Below, piece after piece: positions 15,353 to 20,615 of a stretch of DNA of 20,615 nt. Each line of letters begins with the position of its first letter. Within the stretch, counting starts at the first letter, position 1. The notes under the pieces are model-generated. The model had not been told where the DNA came from and searched no databases. It saw only the letters and a list, made by a program, of their open reading frames with translations. The position numbers and the translations under genes are program-made. The stretch is from an uncultured cyanobacterium (GTDB taxonomy: Bacteria; Cyanobacteriota; Cyanobacteriia; Cyanobacteriales; Chroococcidiopsidaceae): assembly GCA_946221495.1 (NCBI GenBank), contig CAMIFA010000088.1, positions 1 through 20,615 on the forward strand. Direction: 5' to 3'.

Positions 15353-16798
15353 TTAATCTGTTGAACCTGTTTGGATAGATTCTTCAGCAGCTTGTGTCCA
15401 TTCAGTGTGGAAGACACCAGGTTTATCCGTTCGCTCGTAGGTATGAGCGCCGAAGTAGTCGCGTTGAGCTTGGGTAAGGTTTTGGGGCAACTGCTCGCGC
15501 CGATAGCTGTCAAAGTAACCTAGAGAAATACTAAAAGCGGGAACAGGAATACCCAGCTTTGCCGCCTCTGCAATCACCTCGCGCCAAGCGGTTTGTTTAT
15601 CCAATATGGACTGCTTAAACTGAGGTGCTACCAAAAGGTTGGGTAGTTGAGGATCTTGTTTAAAGGCATCTTTGATCTTATCTAGAAACCGAGCGCGGAT
15701 GATACAGCCACCTTTCCAGATCCGGGCGCATTCACTTAAATTCAGATCGTAGTGATACGTTTTGGATGCGGCACTCAAAAGCGCCATACCTTGAGCGTAG
15801 GAGCAGATTTTAGAGCAGTAGAGGGCATCGCGGATTTTGTTAATAAAAGCAGTGGCATCACCTTCATATTTTCCCGTAGGACCTGGAAGAATTTTTGCGG
15901 CTGCCACTCGCTCCTGCTTATAGAAAGACACAATCCGGGCATTAACAGCAGCAGTCATTGTTGGAATTGGTACAGCTAAATCGAAAGCAGCCGCCACTGT
16001 CCAGCGTCCGGTTCCCTTTTGTCCGGCTGAGTCGAGAATCACATCTACCAAGGGCAGATTAGTATCTGGGTCAATGTGGGTAAAAATGTCGGCAGTAATT
16101 TCAATTAAATAAGAATCAAGTTCTTCAGTGCTGTTCCACTGAGCAAAAACTTCATGCAACTGCTGATGATCCAACCCCAAGGCATTTTTGAGCAAGTCGT
16201 AAGCTTCAGCGATTAGCTGCATATCGCCGTACTCAATGCCGTTGTGAACCATCTTAACAAAGTGACCTGCACCCCCAGGACCAATATAGGTAACACAAGG
16301 TCCATCATCTACCTGAGCTGCAATTTTGGTGAGAATTGGCTCTAAGTTCTCGTAGGCATCTTTTGTGCCTCCAGGCATCAAGCTGGGTCCATTCAATGCC
16401 CCTTCTTCGCCACCACTCACGCCCATGCCCACAAAGTTCAGATCGTGGGCTGTTAACTCCCGGCTACGACGCGCAGTATCTTCATGGAAAGAATTACCAC
16501 CGTCAATAATAATATCGCCGGGTTCTAGTAAAGGTTTGAGCTGCTCAATTACGGCATCAACAGGCGCACCAGCTTTCACCATAATCATGATTTTGCGGGG
16601 TCGCTCTAAAGAAGCCACAAAGTCTTCAATTGAGTAGGTGGCTTTGACTTGCTTACCGTGCGCCCGCTTAGACATAAAAGCCTCAGTTTTTTCCGGGGTG
16701 CGATTGTAAACTGCGATCGGAAAACCATTGCGCTCAATATTCAGCGCTAGGTTCTCACCCATAACTGCTAAACCAATCAGACCAAAGCTTTGTGCCAT
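15353..16798 (-). CDS. gnd: 6-phosphogluconate dehydrogenase, decarboxylating
   Basis: The enzyme oxidises 6-phosphogluconate with NADP+ to ribulose 5-phosphate and CO2, the third step of the oxidative pentose phosphate pathway, which is the main dark NADPH source in cyanobacteria. The 481-residue length is normal. The N-terminal Rossmann domain has GLIGLAVMGENLALN (7-20) and YNRTPEK with the Arg that favours NADP. The active site has VSGGEEGA (127-134) and Lys182 in GHFVKMVHNGIEYGDMQ. The C-terminal part has ALYCSKICSYAQGM and a Gly-Cys-Ile-Ile-Arg block. AGGA lies upstream of the ATG. The gene is divergent from the Ycf66-family gene. Confidence 0.97.
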   Translation of the reverse strand: MAQSFGLIGLAVMGENLALNIERNGFPIAVYNRTPEKTEAFMSKRAHGKQVKATYSIEDFVASLERPRKIMIMVKAGAPVDAVIEQLKPLLEPGDIIIDGGNSFHEDTARRSRELTAHDLNFVGMGVSGGEEGALNGPSLMPGGTKDAYENLEPILTKIAAQVDDGPCVTYIGPGGAGHFVKMVHNGIEYGDMQLIAEAYDLLKNALGLDHQQLHEVFAQWNSTEELDSYLIEITADIFTHIDPDTNLPLVDVILDSAGQKGTGRWTVAAAFDLAVPIPTMTAAVNARIVSFYKQERVAAAKILPGPTGKYEGDATAFINKIRDALYCSKICSYAQGMALLSAASKTYHYDLNLSECARIWKGGCIIRARFLDKIKDAFKQDPQLPNLLVAPQFKQSILDKQTAWREVIAEAAKLGIPVPAFSISLGYFDSYRREQLPQNLTQAQRDYFGAHTYERTDKPGVFHTEWTQAAEESIQTGSTD

Positions 16799-17022
16799 AA
16801 ATTTTTCCTAACTCTGCACTTCACTGAATAGGAGGGTGGATTCCCCCTTTAGGGTAGCCCGATCTCCTCAGTTCTTCTGTAAAAAAGAAATTAAAGTGAG
16901 TTTATTGAGGTACAACTGTCATTTGTAAACAGGTAGTTAATTTGAGTTTGTATCTAACTCAACAATAAAGGCGCAAAATTGAAATATCTAGTCTTAATTA
17001 CACACTAAGGAGTAACCACGAA

Positions 17023-17964
17023 ATGTTGGCATACGTCCTGGCGTTGGCGGTCGGTATTGGTAGTTTAGTCATCTACCTAGCGGCTTTCTTTTTTCCAGAA
17101 GTACACCGCAAAAATGACTTTATTTGGAGTGGAGTGGGGCTATTCTATGCCTTAGTGCTATGGGTGTGTGCTGGACGCATTACCGGAAGTCTCCTACTAG
17201 GTCAGGTAGCTGGTGTTGCTTTACTCGGTTGGTCGGTAGGGCAAACGCTTTCATTAAGGCGGCAACTAACTCCGCGTTCTACTCAAACAGAGCTACCGAA
17301 TGCTGCGGAAGTTAAAGACAAAGTTCAAGAGAAAGTAGCTAATTCATCGCTGTTTAGCAGGATTTCTCAGATTGGGAAATCAGTTGGTGGCAGCGCTACT
17401 ACTGCGAAAGATCGGCTTCAGGAAAATCTTAGTGGTGCGACTCAAGCGCCCACCTCGACATCACCTGATACTACCACTGGGGACGCAAGCAGTCCTGTAA
17501 GTAACGATAACTCAAGAGTTCAGATTATTGACAAGCGTACTCCAATCCCGGAGGTAGCAGTTGATACTAAACAACAGCTAACGAGTGACAGCCAAGCCAC
17601 AACTGAAAGCACAGCGGAAACGATTCCGCCAGTTACGCCACAACCGGATGAACTGGTACAAGCTGCTAGAGAATCGGATGCAGTAGCAGATATACCGGAT
17701 GGGGAAGCTACTTCTGTGACTACCGAGGCACGAATTGCAGAAGTTGATGTGGAAATTGCCCCAGTTTTGACTGAAGAAGAAGCGATCGCTCTAGCAGTTG
17801 AAACTACTTTGGCTGAAGGAGATTTAGATGTCGGTTCGGAACCAGTGCGACCCCACCCACCAGATCCAGAAATTGTCGAAGCTGCGATCCGCGACGCTGA
17901 GGAAAAACATATAGAAGCTTCGCCACCGGAACCGGAAACGCCAGAAAATCCTTCGCCTAGTTGA
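17023..17964 (+). CDS. Ycf66-family membrane protein
   Basis: Ycf66 proteins are found in cyanobacteria and some plastids and have no established function. The 313-residue protein begins MLAYVLALAVGIGSLVIYLA, followed by AAFFFPEVHRKNDFIWSG and further helices to about residue 85, which is the Ycf66 domain with three or four membrane segments. The remaining 220 residues are polar, acidic and Pro/Thr/Glu-rich, and probably disordered on one side of the membrane. IIDKRTPIPEV around 170 looks like a short conserved linear motif. AAGGAG lies about 10 bases before the ATG and fixes the start. The gene ends just before an octamer repeat array. Confidence 0.85.
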   Translation: MLAYVLALAVGIGSLVIYLAAFFFPEVHRKNDFIWSGVGLFYALVLWVCAGRITGSLLLGQVAGVALLGWSVGQTLSLRRQLTPRSTQTELPNAAEVKDKVQEKVANSSLFSRISQIGKSVGGSATTAKDRLQENLSGATQAPTSTSPDTTTGDASSPVSNDNSRVQIIDKRTPIPEVAVDTKQQLTSDSQATTESTAETIPPVTPQPDELVQAARESDAVADIPDGEATSVTTEARIAEVDVEIAPVLTEEEAIALAVETTLAEGDLDVGSEPVRPHPPDPEIVEAAIRDAEEKHIEASPPEPETPENPSPS

Positions 17965-18003
17965 GACAAGGGGACAAGGAGGACAAGGAGACAAGGGGAT
18001 AAG
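17963..18003 (+). repeat. G(A/G)GACAAG octamer array after the Ycf66 gene
   Basis: Five units, GAGACAAG, GGGACAAG, GAGGACAAG (one base longer), GAGACAAG and GGGATAAG, start at the stop codon of the Ycf66 gene. The same octamer makes up the array inside ileS at 19115-19170. Confidence 0.85.
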
Positions 18004-18178
18004 AATTACCTTTAAGTAAAAATTGTCCTTTTAGTTCATGTTCAAAAATTCCCTTGGTGTAATCTTAGTTGAAGACCTGGGGAATTCTCCCTCATAATAG
18101 TTGCAAGCAGTAAAGTGTTTCGGGGGAGATTTCCTCTGAGGCACTTTTCTAAAATTAAACATCATCTTTCGGCATCGG

Positions 18179-20615
18179 ATGACAGAACCAGGAAGCTACG
18201 ATAATGTCGGCGAGGAATCCTTAACGCCGCCCTCTTACGCACTTAAAGTCGCGGAGGACACACGCCAGTTGTCTCAAGTCGGGAAACCCGCCCACGACAC
18301 TGGCTCCTCCGCGCCCACTGCTTACAAAGACACCGTTAATCTGCCTAAGACTAAGTTTGATATGCGGGCAAACGCCCTGGCGAGGGAACCAGAACTGCAA
18401 AAATTTTGGGCAGAAAACCAAATTTATGAGCGCCTATCGCAGAACAATGAGGGCGAGTTATTTATTCTGCACGATGGTCCGCCTTATGCCAATGGCTCGT
18501 TGCATATTGGTCATGCTTTAAATAAAATCCTCAAAGACATTATCAATCGCTTCCAACTGCTGCAAGGACGTAAGGTGCGTTATGTACCTGGTTGGGATTG
18601 TCATGGCTTGCCAATTGAATTAAAAGTTATTCAAGGCATGAAACAAAGTACTCGCGCTTCACTCACGCCAATGGAATTACGCTCCTACGCGCGGGATTTT
18701 GCCCTGAATGCAGTGGAGGAACAGCGCCAAAGCTTTAAACGTTACGGTGTTTGGGGTGACTGGGATCATCCTTATCTGACAATGAAGCCCCAATATGAAG
18801 CGGCGCAGATTGGTGTGTTTGGTCAGATGGTCTTGAAGGGCTACATCTATCGTGGTTTGAAGCCTGTTTATTGGAGTCCCAGTTCTAAAACTGCTCTGGC
18901 TGAAGCTGAATTAGAGTATCCCGAAGGTCACACCTCGCGCAGTCTTTATGTTGCTTTCCCGATGACTAGTCTTGGTGCAGCTGTGAAATCGCTGGAACCG
19001 TATTTATCTAATTTGGGTGTCGCTATCTGGACAACAACACCTTGGACAATTCCAGCGAATTTGGCAGTTGCTGTAAATCCTGAGTTGACTTATGCGGTGG
19101 TAGAGGTTGGGGGAGAGACAAGGGGACAAGGAGACAAGGAGACAAGGGGACAAGGGGACAAGGAGACAAGGGGAAAGGAATTCTCTCATTCCTCACATAA
19201 ATATCTAATTGTGGCGGCTGATTTGGTGGAGCGGTTATCTGCGACACTGGGTACTAATTTGAGTGTAAAGGCAACTGTCAAAGGTAAGGATTTAGAGCAT
19301 TCTACTTATCGGCATCCGTTGTTTGAGCGCGAGAGTCCGATTGTGATTGGCGGCGATTATGTTACTACTGAGTCTGGTACTGGGTTAGTACATACAGCAC
19401 CAGGTCACGGTCAAGATGACTATTTGGTAGGTCAGCGTTACAATTTGCCGTTGCTGTCGCCTGTAGATGATTATGGCAACTTTACCTCTGAAGCGGGGCA
19501 GTTTGCCTCTTTGAATGTTCTAGGTGATGGTAATGGGGCGGTAATTGAGGCGCTGACACAAGCGGGAGCGTTGCTGAAAGAGGAAGCTTATGTACACAAG
19601 TATCCCTATGACTGGCGTACCAAAAAACCTGTAATTCTGCGGGCTACAGAACAGTGGTTTGCTTCTGTAGAGGGATTTAGGGAAGAAGCAGTAAAAGCGA
19701 TCGCAAGAGTTAAATGGATTCCCGCTCAAGGTGAAAACCGGATTACGCCAATGGTTGCGGAACGCGCTGATTGGTGTATTTCCCGTCAGCGCTCTTGGGG
19801 TGTGCCAATTCCTGTTTTCTACGATCAAGAGACAGGAGAGCCGCTACTGACAGAGGAAACTATTGCTTATGTTCAGGAGATTTTTGCTCAACATGGCTCT
19901 GATGCTTGGTACTCACTGTCGGTAGATGAGTTATTGCCAGAACAATACCGCAATCGCAATTACCGCAAAGGTACTGACACAATGGATGTCTGGTTTGACT
20001 CCGGCTCATCTTGGGCGGCTGTATTGCAGCAACGTGAGGAATTGCAATATCCAGCTGATATTTACCTAGAAGGCTCAGATCAGCACAGAGGCTGGTTCCA
20101 GTCCAGTTTATTAACAAGTGTGGCAACAAACGGCATAGCGCCATACAAAACTGTTTTAACTCACGGCTTTACCCTAGATGAACAGGGACGCAAGATGAGT
20201 AAATCTTTGGGTAATGTGATTGATCCAGCAATAGTAATTGAGGGAGGCAAAAATCAAAAATTAGAGCCGCCTTACGGTGCTGATGTATTGCGCTTGTGGG
20301 TGTCATCGGTGGATTACTCCTCAGATGTTCCCATTAGTAAGAATATCCTCAAGCAAATGGGGGATGTGAGGAACAAGATTCGCAATACGGCGCGGTTCTT
20401 ACTGGGTAATTTGCATGACTTTAATCCGTCTGAAAATGCAGTAGCGTATGAGCAATTGCCGCAACTTGATCGCTATATGCTGCACCGGATGACTGAGGTG
20501 TTTGCAGAAGTAACAGAAGCCTATCGTAGCTTTCAGTTCTTCCGAGTTTTCCAAATGGTGCAGAATTTCTGCGTGGTGGAGTTATCTAACTTTTATTTAG
20601 ATATTGCTAAAGATC
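18179..20615 (+). CDS. ileS: Isoleucyl-tRNA synthetase, 3' end beyond window
   Basis: The enzyme joins isoleucine to tRNA-Ile and hydrolyses mischarged valine. About 812 residues are present of a family length near 950, so the 3' end is cut by the window edge. The HIGH signature is at 109-112, KMSKS at 672-676, and the CP1 editing domain is marked by AIWTTTPWTIP and GTGLVHTAPGHGQDD. The start MTEPGSY matches cyanobacterial homologues, in which KDTVNLPKT follows directly. Here 42 extra residues (codons 8-49) intervene before the same KDTVNLPKT, and they include a palindromic repeat. A second insert (about 313-331, ETRGQGDK repeated) lies in the editing region. The frame stays open throughout, so both inserts are read. 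Confidence 0.95.
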   Translation, partial: MTEPGSYDNVGEESLTPPSYALKVAEDTRQLSQVGKPAHDTGSSAPTAYKDTVNLPKTKFDMRANALAREPELQKFWAENQIYERLSQNNEGELFILHDGPPYANGSLHIGHALNKILKDIINRFQLLQGRKVRYVPGWDCHGLPIELKVIQGMKQSTRASLTPMELRSYARDFALNAVEEQRQSFKRYGVWGDWDHPYLTMKPQYEAAQIGVFGQMVLKGYIYRGLKPVYWSPSSKTALAEAELEYPEGHTSRSLYVAFPMTSLGAAVKSLEPYLSNLGVAIWTTTPWTIPANLAVAVNPELTYAVVEVGGETRGQGDKETRGQGDKETRGKEFSHSSHKYLIVAADLVERLSATLGTNLSVKATVKGKDLEHSTYRHPLFERESPIVIGGDYVTTESGTGLVHTAPGHGQDDYLVGQRYNLPLLSPVDDYGNFTSEAGQFASLNVLGDGNGAVIEALTQAGALLKEEAYVHKYPYDWRTKKPVILRATEQWFASVEGFREEAVKAIARVKWIPAQGENRITPMVAERADWCISRQRSWGVPIPVFYDQETGEPLLTEETIAYVQEIFAQHGSDAWYSLSVDELLPEQYRNRNYRKGTDTMDVWFDSGSSWAAVLQQREELQYPADIYLEGSDQHRGWFQSSLLTSVATNGIAPYKTVLTHGFTLDEQGRKMSKSLGNVIDPAIVIEGGKNQKLEPPYGADVLRLWVSSVDYSSDVPISKNILKQMGDVRNKIRNTARFLLGNLHDFNPSENAVAYEQLPQLDRYMLHRMTEVFAEVTEAYRSFQFFRVFQMVQNFCVVELSNFYLDIAKD
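18251..18312 (+). repeat. Nested 62-bp palindrome inserted in frame in ileS
   Basis: Three stems nest: GCGGAGGA (18251-18258) with TCCTCCGC (18305-18312); GCCAG+TGTC (18264-18273, one bulged T) with GACA+CTGGC (18296-18304); and CGGG (18280-18283) with CCCG (18287-18290) around AAA. The element lies within the 126-base insertion bounded by codons 7 and 49, both TAC. It has the look of a dispersed palindromic repeat, comparable in behaviour to the Rickettsia palindromic elements that insert in frame in genes. Confidence 0.8.
19115..19170 (+). repeat. Seven G(A/G)GACAAG octamers in frame in ileS
   Basis: Seven perfect units of 8 bases run without a break, followed by a degenerate eighth (GGGAAAGG, 19171-19178). 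Three units make 24 bases, so the translation repeats every eight residues (ETRGQGDK). The unit matches the array at 17963-18003. Confidence 0.9.

Noticed and set aside
17520..17969. 149-codon minus-strand frame
   Set aside because: It lies wholly antisense to the Ycf66-family tail and is Ser-rich with no motif; the sense gene has a strong ribosome site.
19004..19247. Minus-strand Leu/Pro/Ser-rich frames resembling signal peptides
   Set aside because: They are the reverse reading of the octamer array inside ileS. The ileS frame is clearly the coding one.

Overview
The window comes from a cyanobacterial chromosome. Evidence: many HIP1-type GCGATCGC octamers (for example near 870, 2540, 9400 and 19700); a cyanobacterial GlgA, a Ycf66-family gene, a cyanobacterial-style PilT with a proline-rich N-terminus and a KaiB-domain protein; and short tandem and palindromic repeats of the kind that litter cyanobacterial intergenic DNA. 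A many-celled or Chroococcidiopsis-like lineage is plausible but not proven.

Layout. 1-921 is AT-rich and non-coding, with a small terminal-inverted-repeat element. glgA (922-2379, +) faces a three-gene ABC transporter operon on the minus strand: permease, CmpA/NrtA-like lipoprotein, ATPase (5898 down to 2548). An imperfect 31-bp inverted repeat separates the two. The transporter leader carries what I read as a ydaO-type cyclic-di-AMP riboswitch (about 6150-5998, minus). Beyond it lie a small membrane protein gene (6336-6596, +), a decayed copy of the ATPase 3' end (6605-6667) and a repeat-rich LEA-like protein (6857-7927, +).

8172-12089 holds an SAM-hydrolase-like gene divergent from a Nif3-like gene, then a minus-strand group: hicA-hicB toxin-antitoxin, a UDP-GlcNAc 2-epimerase, and a small membrane protein with a clear terminator. 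About 0.9 kb of AT-rich DNA with a perfect hairpin precedes a pilT-type ATPase (+), followed by a protein of an unrecognised N-terminal domain fused to a KaiB-like domain (TTG start). gnd (15353-16798, -) and a Ycf66-family gene (17023-17964, +) are divergent. ileS begins at 18179 and runs off the right edge.

How the parts relate. glgA and gnd are carbon-storage and oxidative pentose phosphate enzymes. The transporter may respond to c-di-AMP, which would tie uptake of an anion or small solute to osmotic or carbon status. The most unusual structure is in ileS. It has two in-frame insertions made of repeat DNA: a 42-codon N-terminal insert containing a nested 62-bp palindrome, and an array of G(A/G)GACAAG octamers in the editing-domain region. 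The same octamers also occur between the Ycf66 gene and ileS. All functional calls rest on reading the sequence and recalled family motifs; no database search was possible.
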